Positions 1 to 8,064 of a DNA stretch of 64,000 bases are shown piece by piece. Numbering within the stretch: the first letter of the stretch is position 1; the number at the start of each line of letters is the position of its first letter. Source of the DNA: Shinella yambaruensis (GTDB lineage: Bacteria; Pseudomonadota; Alphaproteobacteria; Rhizobiales; Rhizobiaceae); contig NZ_JALJCK010000003.1 in the NCBI RefSeq assembly GCF_022899355.1, forward strand, positions 496,001 to 560,000. The letters run 5' to 3'. The notes beneath the pieces were generated by a model that saw nothing but the letters and a program-made list of their open reading frames with translations, was not told the origin of the DNA and did not search any database. The translations under genes were made by a program, and so were the position numbers.

Positions 1-78
1 TGCATGAAAGACGACCTGTTTCATGGACACTAAACCTCACCCGGGCAACAGGCAATAAAATTCGCTAACAGCTAATTT

Positions 79-1989
79 TTACCACCGTCCCTCCGCCTTC
101 ATCGTCTCGATCTCGCGGATCGCCTTCTCGCGCTGGCGTTCGCGGCGGATGATGTCGGAAACCGCCGCGTCGTCGGATTTGTCCGTGTAACGGAATTCGC
201 TGTCGGCGTAGCGGTTGATCTCCTGGAGGACCATTTCCATGGTGATCGGGCCGCGCAGTTCCTCGATCATCGCCTTCTTCTCGTCGTAGCCCTTGTGCAT
301 GAAGGCGCCGGCAGTGGCGAACCAGTCGTCCGGCAGGTCCACGTCCATGGCGCGCATCTTGATCGCGTCGGTGATGTTCTTGATGGCGCGGCCGGTGAAG
401 CGGGGCTCGGCGATCTTAATGCGATGGAGATAGGCGCCGACATCGGCGAGCGACTTGATGGCGCCGTGCTCCTTCTCGTGCATTTCCCACACGGCGAGAA
501 GGCCCTCTTCCTGTGGTTTTGCATGTTGTCCGTAGGAGGTGGAGACGGCACGCTTGATCTCCTGGCCCTCGAAGAGCGTGTGCGCGCCGAGCGGGATCGA
601 GTGGTTCTTGCCGACCAGCATGGCGAAGATGTCGATATAGTCGTCCTCGGTCTGCGGCCCGTCGACCAGCCAGCGGGCACCGGCGCGCTGGCGCAATGCA
701 TCGTCGACATTTTCCGGATAGTTGGAGAACATGCCGAAGGTGCAGTTGCCGCGCACCACGGTCGAGGCGCCGGCAAAGCTTTCCATGAGGACCGCGGTCA
801 CCTCGTGCTGGCCGGCCGAGGCCCGGTCGTCCGAACGTTTCGCGGCGACCTGGTCGACGTCGTCGATCGTGCCGAAGCCGATCGCCTTCGGGTTGATGAC
901 GTTGTTGACGAATTCCTTGCAGTTCTGGCCGGATTTGCCCTGGTAGGAGGAAATCTGGTCGACGCCGAAATTCTCGTAATGGAAGGCGTAGCCGGCGGTC
1001 TGGCAGTAGTCGTTGACGAGGCCGGCGAGCATCTGGATGAGGATCGTCTTGCCGGTGCCCGGCATACCGTCGCCGATGAAGGTGAAGAGGAAGCCCCCGA
1101 GCTCGACGAAGGGGTTGAGCTGGCGCTCGAAATCATAGGCGACGAGCATCTTGGCGAGCTTCATCGCCTGGTATTTGGCGATGTGGTTGCCGATGATCTC
1201 TTCTGGCTTCTTGAAGGTCATCGTGAGCGGCTTGCGCTTCTGGCCGGGCGCGACGTCGAAGCCGGAGAGGGTGAAATCGTCCTGCTCGATGCGGATATGG
1301 GCATTCTCGAAGCCGGCAAGGCCGGTGAAGCGCGCGCGGCGGCTGATCAGCCCCTCGATGGCGACGCGGGCGAAGGCCCGGGCGCGGGAAACGAGCGCCG
1401 CATCGTCCGGCGCGCCGGCAATCGTCCGGTCGAGGCCGGCGACCATGCTCTTCAGCGCGTCCTGCGGCGTGTCGAAGAGATAGTCCGGCTCGCCGCCGTC
1501 CTCCACCGGTTCGCCCTCGCCCGGCAGCGTCGCGCCGAGATAGGCGGCGAAGGTGAAGGCGGCGATATAGGCGGAGGCGGAAAGCAGCGCCTTGAACTGG
1601 TTCGCCTCGTCACCCGCCAGGGGCGAGGCGAGATTGCGCGATTGCAGGCCTTCGAGATTGGTCTGGCGGGAAAAGGCATCCGTCACCGCCAGGGCGACCT
1701 GAAGACCACGGCGGGAGCGGAAGAGCACGGCATGCTGCTGCGGCGAGAGCAGCGGGTCGGCGGCGCGCACGGACTGGATGGTCCTTGCCAGCTCCACCTC
1801 GCGCGTGCGCCGCGCGCCGGCGGTCGAGACCGTCGACACGAAACGCCGGCCGGTGCCGGCAAGCGCGGTGCCCTGTCTGCCGTCGTCGCTTTCGAGGATG
1901 ACGAGTTTGGTGACGAGGCTCTGCGCCGTCGCCTGGTGCTTGGCGATATCGTCTTCGTGGATCGTCGTCAGTCCGGCATTGAGGCTCAT
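79..1989 (-). CDS. AAA+ family ATPase of unknown role
   Basis: 636 residues from the ATG at 1989, which has an AAGGA ribosome-binding site; a GTG at 2028 in the same frame is less likely. The N-terminal 260 residues match nothing I recognise. The C-terminal half is an AAA+ domain: Walker A GDGMPGTGKT at residues 306-315, a Walker B-like IDDVD at about 375-379, a sensor-1-like FSN at 421-423 and arginines at 433-439 in the usual arginine-finger position. No membrane segment or signal peptide is seen, so it is probably cytosolic. It is last in a minus-strand trio with the genes at 2148-3296 and 3484-4572. The ATPase call is firm; substrate and role are unknown. Confidence 0.85.
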   Translation of the reverse strand: MSLNAGLTTIHEDDIAKHQATAQSLVTKLVILESDDGRQGTALAGTGRRFVSTVSTAGARRTREVELARTIQSVRAADPLLSPQQHAVLFRSRRGLQVALAVTDAFSRQTNLEGLQSRNLASPLAGDEANQFKALLSASAYIAAFTFAAYLGATLPGEGEPVEDGGEPDYLFDTPQDALKSMVAGLDRTIAGAPDDAALVSRARAFARVAIEGLISRRARFTGLAGFENAHIRIEQDDFTLSGFDVAPGQKRKPLTMTFKKPEEIIGNHIAKYQAMKLAKMLVAYDFERQLNPFVELGGFLFTFIGDGMPGTGKTILIQMLAGLVNDYCQTAGYAFHYENFGVDQISSYQGKSGQNCKEFVNNVINPKAIGFGTIDDVDQVAAKRSDDRASAGQHEVTAVLMESFAGASTVVRGNCTFGMFSNYPENVDDALRQRAGARWLVDGPQTEDDYIDIFAMLVGKNHSIPLGAHTLFEGQEIKRAVSTSYGQHAKPQEEGLLAVWEMHEKEHGAIKSLADVGAYLHRIKIAEPRFTGRAIKNITDAIKMRAMDVDLPDDWFATAGAFMHKGYDEKKAMIEELRGPITMEMVLQEINRYADSEFRYTDKSDDAAVSDIIRRERQREKAIREIETMKAEGRW

Positions 1990-2147
1990 CGGTCTCAGTC
2001 CTTCTGATGGCTCGGCGGCAGAAACCACCGAGGGATTTGGGCTCCGTCAGGAGCGGTTTGCCGCCGGTCTCCCCGAAGCATCCGCGAGAACGCGACGGGT
2101 GGAGCGTGAAAGCGGCCGGTGGATCGTCGCCCGCCTGGCCGGGATGT

Positions 2148-3296
2148 TCACCCTTCGCTGATCACCTGGTTTCCCGAGATCACATGCACCTTGTAGGCGC
2201 CGAAAATGCCGGCGGTCTCGCCCGCGGCATAGAGCGCCTGATAGGCATCGTGCGGCACCAGCGCGTGTTTCTCATAGGCGCTGACGCCCATGCGGGCGGC
2301 CTCGAGATCGTCGGTCTCGATATGGAACTCCTCCTGCGCCGGGGTGGAGCTCCAGAAACCCTTCTTCGCCGGGCGCTCGGCCTTGGAGAAGACCTCCTGC
2401 ACGGTCCAGGTCAGCAGCCAGGCGTTTTCCGGCTTCCGCACCTTGGAAAGGATCTCGTTGACCCGCTCGTTGTTCTCGGTGATGCCGGCCGAATAGAACG
2501 GCCCCAGCACGATGCGGCGCAGCTGCTTGGGATGCAGCGTCGGAAAATCCCGGTCGAGATTGGTGGCGATCGTCGCGGGGGTAAGCGAATAGGCGCTGTT
2601 CTTCAGCGCGAAATCGTCGAAGCGGCTGGCGAGCTCGGGATTGAGCAGGCCGCCGACCGGCAGCGGGATGTCCACCTCCGGATTGAGCTTGCCGTCCTTC
2701 GTCACCAGCATCTTGATGACGTTCTCGCTCGAATCCTCGATCGTCGCCATGTAGACCATCGGCAGCGTCGCCGTGCCGTCGAAGGCGCCCCAGCACACGA
2801 CGTAATAGGGCCGCATGGTCTTCGGGTTGACAGCGACGCGGATCGTCTCCGGCAACACGAAGGGCGAGAAGATGTCGCCCTTGCCGATCTGTTCCAGGTA
2901 GAGCCGCTCGGCCATGCGCGCCTGGAGATCGCCCGGGAACGCCTTGTGACGCAGGATGAAATCCGCCATCTCGCCGCGCAGCTGGTCGGCATTCGGGATC
3001 GCGGCAAGCCGCTTTTCCGCGCTCTGCCGGTCGTTCTCCAGTTCCAGCACGTTCTGGAACACCGGAAAGCCGCTCTCGGCGCGCGAGACGCGGAACTGCT
3101 GGACGAAGCCGATGCGGTTCTCCCAGCAGGCGAAGGAGGCCTTCAGCCGGGCAAGGTAGGGCACGACGATCTCGCCCACCACGCTGTTGCGGTAGAGCGG
3201 CGAGTTGCGGTCGGCAAGGAAGATCTCAAGGCCGCCGAGGGCGGCGCGGATGGTGGAGAAATATTGTGCGACGGCGCTGTCGGCGGGGGCGTTCAT
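2148..3296 (-). CDS. hypothetical protein in AAA+/coiled-coil cluster
   Basis: 382 residues; the ATG at 3296 has GAGGA seven bases upstream. I do not recognise a family. The protein is soluble-looking with mixed charge, no signal peptide, no membrane helix and no obvious catalytic motif. The middle (about residues 150-260) has the alternating hydrophobic pattern of a beta-rich fold. It lies between the coiled-coil gene and the AAA+ gene on the same strand, 158 bp before the ATPase start, so it is probably co-transcribed. A role as adaptor or substrate of the ATPase is inference from position only. Confidence 0.7.
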   Translation of the reverse strand: MNAPADSAVAQYFSTIRAALGGLEIFLADRNSPLYRNSVVGEIVVPYLARLKASFACWENRIGFVQQFRVSRAESGFPVFQNVLELENDRQSAEKRLAAIPNADQLRGEMADFILRHKAFPGDLQARMAERLYLEQIGKGDIFSPFVLPETIRVAVNPKTMRPYYVVCWGAFDGTATLPMVYMATIEDSSENVIKMLVTKDGKLNPEVDIPLPVGGLLNPELASRFDDFALKNSAYSLTPATIATNLDRDFPTLHPKQLRRIVLGPFYSAGITENNERVNEILSKVRKPENAWLLTWTVQEVFSKAERPAKKGFWSSTPAQEEFHIETDDLEAARMGVSAYEKHALVPHDAYQALYAAGETAGIFGAYKVHVISGNQVISEG

Positions 3297-3324
3297 GGCG
3301 CATCCTCACTGGCACTCCAAGACT

Positions 3325-3464
3325 GCCCCTCATCCGGCCTGCCGGCCACCTTCTCCCCGTGAACGGGGCGAAGGAGATATGCCGCGCTGGTTTCCTCAGC
3401 CAATACCCATTCGTGGGGCAAGTCCCCTCTCCCCGCCTGCGGGGAGAGGGTTAGGGTGAGGGGC
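3325..3464. repeat. RIME-like 140-bp palindromic repeat, copy 1
   Basis: Starts with GCCCCTCATCCGGCCTGCCG and ends with GGGTTAGGGTGAGGGGC, so the two ends form an inverted repeat. Internal hairpins include TCTCCCCG...CGGGG and CTCTCCCCGCctGCGGGGAGAG. A second copy of the same length and orientation lies at 21745-21884. It resembles the rhizobial RIME family of intergenic mosaic elements. Here it fills most of the gap between the coiled-coil gene and the gene at 2148-3296, and could attenuate transcription between them. Confidence 0.85.
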
Positions 3465-3483
3465 AATGGCATGCCTGCGACCA

Positions 3484-4572
3484 TCACTGCTTCACGTAGT
3501 TCGCGGTGTTGTGCTTGTCCATGACAGCCTGGAAGCGCCGGGCGAAGGCGTCGTCGGCGAGCTTCTTGCGGCGCTGGATGTCCTGCGTCGCCAGCATGTT
3601 CTTCTCGTGCATTTCGAGGAGATCGCCGATATGGCGCTGGGCGGCCGAGCCGATGCCGGCCATGGTCTCTTCCGCGGCCGTGTCGACCTGCGAGCCGAGC
3701 GTGTTGATCTTGTGCGCCACATCCTGCTGCGCGGCGGTCTTCAACGAATCCTCCAGCGCCTTGTAGAGCACGATGCGCTGCTCGGTATCGATGGTCAGCT
3801 TGTTGATCAGCGTGTTCTGCGCGGCGATCTGGTTGTTGAGCGAATCGACGAAGGTCTGGAACATCGAGGTGTAGCGTTCCAGCGTCTGGCTCTCGGCAAG
3901 CAGCTCCTGCTCCTTCGCCTGCATCTGGTTGTATTCCGTCGCCAGCGCCGAGCGCTCGCCTTCAAGGTCCGTGCGGGTCTTCTGGTCCGTCGAAGCGGCG
4001 ATGCGGTTCTCGAGATCCATCAGCAGCGGGTTCAGCTCCTCGATGCGCTTCTGGGTGGCCTCGAGATTGGTCATCGTGCCCTTGCGCCGCTCGATCACCT
4101 GCACGAGGCTTGCCTCGGAGGTCTTGTAGCGCTGGTCGAGGATCGACTTCTGCTCCTTCAGGATGCCGACGATCGTGTCGGACTTGGAGAGAAGTTCCTG
4201 CAGGTTGCCGGCGAGCGACATGTTGCGCACGCGGTCGGTGCGCATGCGCTGCATCTTCTGCTTGGAGAAGATGCCGATGAACTTCTCGTAGCCCGTATAG
4301 CTCTTCATGCTCTCGAATTCGGTGCCGAAGATGTTCGTCGCATCTTCGAGGCCGATGATGAGGTCGGCGATATTGCCTTCCATCACGCGCTGCTGGGCGA
4401 TGACGTCCTGGATGCGGGCGTTCTCGATGTCGAAATTGACATCGCCGAGCTTGGTGTCCGCCTTGGCGAACTGGTCGAGCACGGTGCTCGACTGCTCCAG
4501 CTTGCTGCGCATCTGGTTGACGACGCTGCGAGTCTTCTCGATTTCCGCATCGAAGTTCTGAAGTGTGGCCAT
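3484..4572 (-). CDS. long coiled-coil protein, first gene of AAA+ trio
   Basis: 362 residues from the ATG at 4572, preceded by AAGGGGA at five-base spacing; an in-frame start at 4596 lacks this support. Nearly the whole length is helical and rich in Glu, Gln, Lys and Leu, with heptad-like stretches at about 110-260. No signal peptide or membrane helix is seen. Length and helical character loosely recall toxic-anion-resistance (TelA-like) proteins, but I see no diagnostic motif and do not assign it. It would be first transcribed in the trio, separated from the next gene by the palindromic repeat at 3325-3464. Confidence 0.75.
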   Translation of the reverse strand: MATLQNFDAEIEKTRSVVNQMRSKLEQSSTVLDQFAKADTKLGDVNFDIENARIQDVIAQQRVMEGNIADLIIGLEDATNIFGTEFESMKSYTGYEKFIGIFSKQKMQRMRTDRVRNMSLAGNLQELLSKSDTIVGILKEQKSILDQRYKTSEASLVQVIERRKGTMTNLEATQKRIEELNPLLMDLENRIAASTDQKTRTDLEGERSALATEYNQMQAKEQELLAESQTLERYTSMFQTFVDSLNNQIAAQNTLINKLTIDTEQRIVLYKALEDSLKTAAQQDVAHKINTLGSQVDTAAEETMAGIGSAAQRHIGDLLEMHEKNMLATQDIQRRKKLADDAFARRFQAVMDKHNTANYVKQ

Positions 4573-4743
4573 GCTTGTCCCCTTGAAACTCTCCACGGCA
4601 GACGTCTGCGCCGCCCGATTTATTCCATCGCGGCAACACTATACGATTTCAGGCAGATAGGAACCTGCCCGCCGCCTTTACCGAACAAGATGTGGGACGG
4701 CACGGACCGCCCACAAGAGCGGTGCCGAAAATTTCGGCGGCGG

Positions 4744-5124
4744 CTAATGGCCCGCCGGCGCTTTCAGATAGGCGATGAGGTTGGCGATATCCTCGATCTT
4801 CCTCAGTCCCGCGAAGGCCATGGCGGTGCCCGGCACCATGGCCTTGGGCGACATCAGATACTCGGCGATCAAGGCCTCGTTCCACATCTTGCCGCCCTCG
4901 GCGAAGGCCGTCATGGCGGCGGAATAGCGGTAGTCGCCGACGGAGGCGACCGGCCGGCCGACGATGCCGGCGAGCGTCGGCCCGACGCGGTTGACCGGCT
5001 CGGTCGAATGGCAGGGCGCACATTTCTTGAAGACCGTCTTTCCCGCGACGGCATCGCCCTCCGCCAGGGCGGGGGCGGCGAGACAGAGGAACGCGGCGGC
5101 GGCGGCAGGAAGTCGTTTCATCAT
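4744..5124 (-). CDS. class I cytochrome c (c2-like)
   Basis: 126 residues. A cleavable signal peptide ends near residue 21 (AAPALA), so the mature protein is periplasmic. The single haem-binding motif CAPCH has cysteines 35 and 38 and His39; Met102 in PGTAM is the likely sixth iron ligand. This is the mono-haem electron carrier fold of mitochondrial and c2 cytochromes, serving respiratory chains or periplasmic dehydrogenases. Two adjacent ATG codons (5124, 5121) share the GAGGGGA site. The partner oxidase or dehydrogenase cannot be told from the neighbours. Confidence 0.9.
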   Translation of the reverse strand: MMKRLPAAAAAFLCLAAPALAEGDAVAGKTVFKKCAPCHSTEPVNRVGPTLAGIVGRPVASVGDYRYSAAMTAFAEGGKMWNEALIAEYLMSPKAMVPGTAMAFAGLRKIEDIANLIAYLKAPAGH

Positions 5125-5149
5125 TTGTCCCCTCGCCGCCCGACGGCCG

Positions 5150-5737
5150 TCAATCGGCGTTCATGATGTCGTCCCAGTGGCGGCGGCAATAGGAAACGTA
5201 CTTGTCATTGCCGCCGATTTCCACCTGCGCGCCTTCGCGCGCCACCTTGCCGTCCGCGCCGAGCCGGACGACCATCGTCGCCTTGCGGCCGCAATGGCAG
5301 ATGGTGCGCACCTCGCGCAGCTCGTCGGCGATGGCTAGCAGCGCTTGCGAGCCGGGAAAGAGCTTGCCCTGGAAATCGGTGCGCAGGCCGTAGGCCATCA
5401 CGGGGATGTGCAGCCGGTCGGCGACGCGGGCGAGCTGCCAGACCTGCGCCTCGGAGAGGAACTGCGCCTCGTCGACGAAGACGCAGGCGATCTCGCCGCC
5501 GCCGTCGCCGTTCAGTTCCTCGACATGCTTGTAGAGGTCGTCGGCATGGTCGAAGGCGATGGCTTCCGAGGTCAGGCCGATGCGCGAGGAGATGCGGCCC
5601 TGGCCCGCGCGATCGTCGAAGGAGGCGATCAGGATCGCCGTGCGCATGCCGCGTTCGCGGTAGTTGTAGGACGCCTGCAGGAGCAGCGTCGACTTTCCCG
5701 CGTTCATCGTCGCGTAACTGAAATAGAGTTTGGCCAT
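5150..5737 (-). CDS. tdk: thymidine kinase (type II)
   Basis: 195 residues from the ATG at 5737, which has GGAGAAA upstream; an upstream in-frame start would add a 23-residue tail absent from the family. Phosphorylates thymidine to dTMP with ATP in the salvage pathway. Visible motifs: P-loop ATMNAGKST near the N-terminus, the FVDEAQFL magnesium/switch motif at about residue 87, the CHC pair near 146 and a C-terminal YCRRHW, which supply the structural zinc site of type II enzymes. Length is normal. Neighbouring cytochrome c lies 25 bp downstream on the same strand with no functional link. Confidence 0.95.
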   Translation of the reverse strand: MAKLYFSYATMNAGKSTLLLQASYNYRERGMRTAILIASFDDRAGQGRISSRIGLTSEAIAFDHADDLYKHVEELNGDGGGEIACVFVDEAQFLSEAQVWQLARVADRLHIPVMAYGLRTDFQGKLFPGSQALLAIADELREVRTICHCGRKATMVVRLGADGKVAREGAQVEIGGNDKYVSYCRRHWDDIMNAD

Positions 5738-5904
5738 GATTTTCTCCGTCCCCGCCTCATGGCCCGGCAGCGCGCGATTTTCCAGTCGAAAAGGCCGGAA
5801 AACCACAGAAAACCGCGCGGCCCGCCTTCTGCGACATCCATGTGCAAAATTGCGAACAGGTCCGAAATTTATTGGACGTTTCAGGGGCTTCCGGCTACGC
5901 CAAG

Positions 5905-5918
5905 ATGCTTGAAAGCAT
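5905..5918. promoter_or_regulatory. candidate operator dyad upstream of choX
   Basis: Perfect inverted repeat ATGCTT-GA-AAGCAT, 49 bp before the choX ATG, with a looser dyad at 5927-5945. TTGAAA at 5909-5914 could be a -35 box with TGGCTA 18 bp on as a weak -10. Choline uptake in rhizobia is substrate-inducible, so a regulator site is expected here, but I cannot name the protein. Confidence 0.3.
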
Positions 5919-5966
5919 ATCGTTTTGATGATTGGCTAAACCATCAGTTATAAGGGGAGCAATAAA

Positions 5967-6926
5967 ATGAAGTCTGCATCGCCATTCAAGACCCTTCTTG
6001 CCGCAGCCGTTTCCGTCCTCGCGCTTGGCGCCGCCAACGTCTCGGCCGCCGAAGCCGAAAGCTGTGGCAAGGTTCGCTTCTCGGACGTTGGCTGGACGGA
6101 CATCACCGCCACGACCGCCACCGCGACCGTTCTGCTGAAGAGCCTCGGCTACGAGACGGAAGTGACGGTCCTGTCCGTTCCGGTGACCTATACGTCGCTG
6201 AAGAACAAGGACATCGACGTCTTCCTCGGCAACTGGATGCCCACCATGGAAGCCGACATCAAGCCGTTCCGCGAGGACGGCTCGGTCGAGACCGTGCGCG
6301 AGAACCTGGAGGGCGCGAAATACACGCTCGCAACCAATGCCAAGGGCGCCGAACTCGGCATCAAGGACTTCGCCGACATCGCCAAGCAGAAGGATGCGCT
6401 CGGCGCCAAGATCTACGGCATCGAGCCGGGCAATGACGGCAACCGCCTGATCATCGACATGGTCACCAACAACAAGTTCGATCTGTCGGGCTTCGAAGTG
6501 GTCGAATCCTCCGAGCAGGGCATGCTGGCCGAAGTCGCCCGCGCCGAGCAGGAAGGCACCCCGGTCGTCTTCCTCGGCTGGGAGCCGCACCCGATGAACG
6601 CCAACTTCAAGCTGACTTATCTCACCGGCGGCGACGACGTCTTCGGTCCGGATTTCGGCGGCGCGACGGTCTATACGAACGTGCGCCAGGGCTATGTCGC
6701 CGAATGCCCGAATGTCGGCAAGTTCCTGCAGAACCTCAAGTTCACGCTGGAAATGGAAAACCAGATCATGGGCAAGATCCTGAACGACGGCCAGGATCCG
6801 GAAACCGCCGCGACCGACTGGCTGAAGGCCAACCCGGCCGCCGTCGAGCCATGGCTTGCCGGCGTCACGACCAAGGACGGCAGCGGCGAGGCCCTGCCGG
6901 CCGCGAAAACGGCACTCGGTCTCTAA
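5967..6926 (+). CDS. choX: choline ABC transporter, periplasmic choline-binding protein
   Basis: 319 residues with a strong AAGGGGAG site and a Sec signal peptide ending near residue 28 (NVSAAEA). Binds choline in the periplasm and delivers it to ChoWV. The aromatic-box residues described for S. meliloti ChoX fall at identical positions here: Trp43 and Asp45 (DVGWTD), Trp90 (GNWMP), Tyr119 and Trp205 (LGWEPH). That makes the substrate assignment to choline, rather than proline betaine, firm. First gene of choXWV; a GGGGAG/CTCCCC hairpin just after its stop may hold the expected stoichiometric excess of binding-protein mRNA. Confidence 0.96.
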   Translation: MKSASPFKTLLAAAVSVLALGAANVSAAEAESCGKVRFSDVGWTDITATTATATVLLKSLGYETEVTVLSVPVTYTSLKNKDIDVFLGNWMPTMEADIKPFREDGSVETVRENLEGAKYTLATNAKGAELGIKDFADIAKQKDALGAKIYGIEPGNDGNRLIIDMVTNNKFDLSGFEVVESSEQGMLAEVARAEQEGTPVVFLGWEPHPMNANFKLTYLTGGDDVFGPDFGGATVYTNVRQGYVAECPNVGKFLQNLKFTLEMENQIMGKILNDGQDPETAATDWLKANPAAVEPWLAGVTTKDGSGEALPAAKTALGL

Positions 6927-6943
6927 CAGGGAAGAAGAGGAGC

Positions 6944-6960
6944 GGGGAGAAGACCTCCCC
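6944..6960 (+). terminator. hairpin after choX (mRNA stabiliser or partial terminator)
   Basis: Stem GGGGAG/CTCCCC with five-base loop, 18 bases after the choX stop, without a T tract. Hairpins here are common between a binding-protein gene and its permease gene and usually protect or attenuate the transcript rather than end it. Confidence 0.5.
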
Positions 6961-6999
6961 CCCTCCTCAGGTTGTTGACAGACCTCACCTCTCCCGCTG

Positions 7000-7077
7000 C
7001 CGTCATCCTCGGCCTTGAGCCGAGGATCCACATACCACGACGGCGATGGATGCTCGGGTCAAGCCCGAGCATGACGG
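7000..7077. repeat. palindromic intergenic repeat with two hairpins, inside cho operon
   Basis: Outer arms CCGTCAT (7000-7006) and ATGACGG (7071-7077). Two inner hairpins: TCCTCGGC-CTTGA-GCCGAGGA (7006-7026) and GCTCGGG-TCAAG-CCCGAGC (7052-7070). The same hairpin core recurs at 55066-55213. It accounts for most of the unusually long 265-bp gap between choX and choW. Confidence 0.8.
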
Positions 7078-7191
7078 CGGAGAGGTTTTCGGAACTTTGT
7101 CAGCGCTCTGTGGGCGAGAAGGAAACTTTCCCGCCCTTACTTCCCGCCGATAGTCGTTGCATCGTCAACCTCCAGACTAAGGCTTGCTGCC

Positions 7192-8064
7192 GTGGATTGG
7201 CTCACCGTCTCCAAAATTCCGATCGGCCCGATCGCCAAGGAAGTCGTCAACTGGCTGACGACCAACGGCAAGGGACTGTTCGACTTCCTGAAGGTCTTCC
7301 TGCAGGCCGGCATCGACGCCGTGCTCTTCCTGCTGCAGGGTCCGTTCTCCAGCGCCGGCGGCAGGTTCGGCTATGCGCTGTTCCTCATCGTGCTCGTGAC
7401 GGGTCTCAGCTGGTGGTTCCGCCGCTCGATCGGCGTCGCCGCCTTCACCTTCCTCGGCCTCCTGCTCATCGTGAACCAGGGCTACTGGAAGGAGACGACG
7501 GAGACGCTGGCGCTCGTGCTGGCGGCGACCGGCGTCAGCATGGTGGTCGGCGTGCCGCTCGGCATCGCCGCCGCGCGCCGGCCGTGGTTCTATTCGATCC
7601 TCCGGCCGATCCTCGATCTCATGCAGACGATCCCGACCTTCGTCTATCTCATCCCGGCGCTGATCCTCTTCGGCCTCGGCATGGTGCCGGGCCTCATCGC
7701 CACGGTGATCTTCGCCATCCCCGCCCCGATCCGCCTCACCCGGCTCGGCATCATCTCGACGCCACCCTCGCTGGTGGAGGCCGCGCAGGCCTTCGGCGCG
7801 ACGCCCGGCCAGGTGCTGCGCAAGGTCGAGCTGCCCTATGCGACGCCGCAGATCATGGCGGGCCTGACGCAGACCATCATGCTCTCGCTGTCGATGGTGG
7901 TCATCGCCGCGCTCGTCGGCGCCAAGGGCCTCGGCGTTCCCGTGGTGCGCGCGCTCAACACCGTGAACATCTCCATGGGCTTCGAGGCGGGCCTGTGCAT
8001 CGTGATCCTCGCGATCATCCTCGACCGTCTCTTCCGCGCCGCCGATGAGGGAGACGCCAAATGA
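7192..8064 (+). CDS. choW: choline ABC transporter permease
   Basis: 290 residues from a GTG at 7192; TAAGG lies about ten bases upstream, a modest site. Integral inner-membrane subunit of the ChoXWV importer, about six helices, belonging to the OpuAB/ProW permease family. The coupling-loop region near residues 200-230 (EAAQAFGATPGQVLRKVELP) has the EAA-x3-G pattern that docks on the ATPase. Last four bases overlap choV (ATGA), so translation of the two is coupled. It sits 265 bp after choX, the gap carrying a hairpin and a palindromic repeat. Confidence 0.93.
   Translation: MDWLTVSKIPIGPIAKEVVNWLTTNGKGLFDFLKVFLQAGIDAVLFLLQGPFSSAGGRFGYALFLIVLVTGLSWWFRRSIGVAAFTFLGLLLIVNQGYWKETTETLALVLAATGVSMVVGVPLGIAAARRPWFYSILRPILDLMQTIPTFVYLIPALILFGLGMVPGLIATVIFAIPAPIRLTRLGIISTPPSLVEAAQAFGATPGQVLRKVELPYATPQIMAGLTQTIMLSLSMVVIAALVGAKGLGVPVVRALNTVNISMGFEAGLCIVILAIILDRLFRAADEGDAK

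Noticed and set aside
1-78. Possible gene at the left edge
   Set aside because: Only 78 bases before the AAA+ stop, AT-richer, with no coding pattern I can support.
295-2007. Long plus-strand frame across the AAA+ gene
   Set aside because: Exact shadow of a clear ATPase; composition is typical of antisense frames in GC-rich DNA.
5925-5955. TTGATG-N17-TTATAA as a choX promoter
   Set aside because: Good match, but it would start transcription at about the ATG and overlap the strong ribosome site, implying a leaderless mRNA that the Shine-Dalgarno contradicts.
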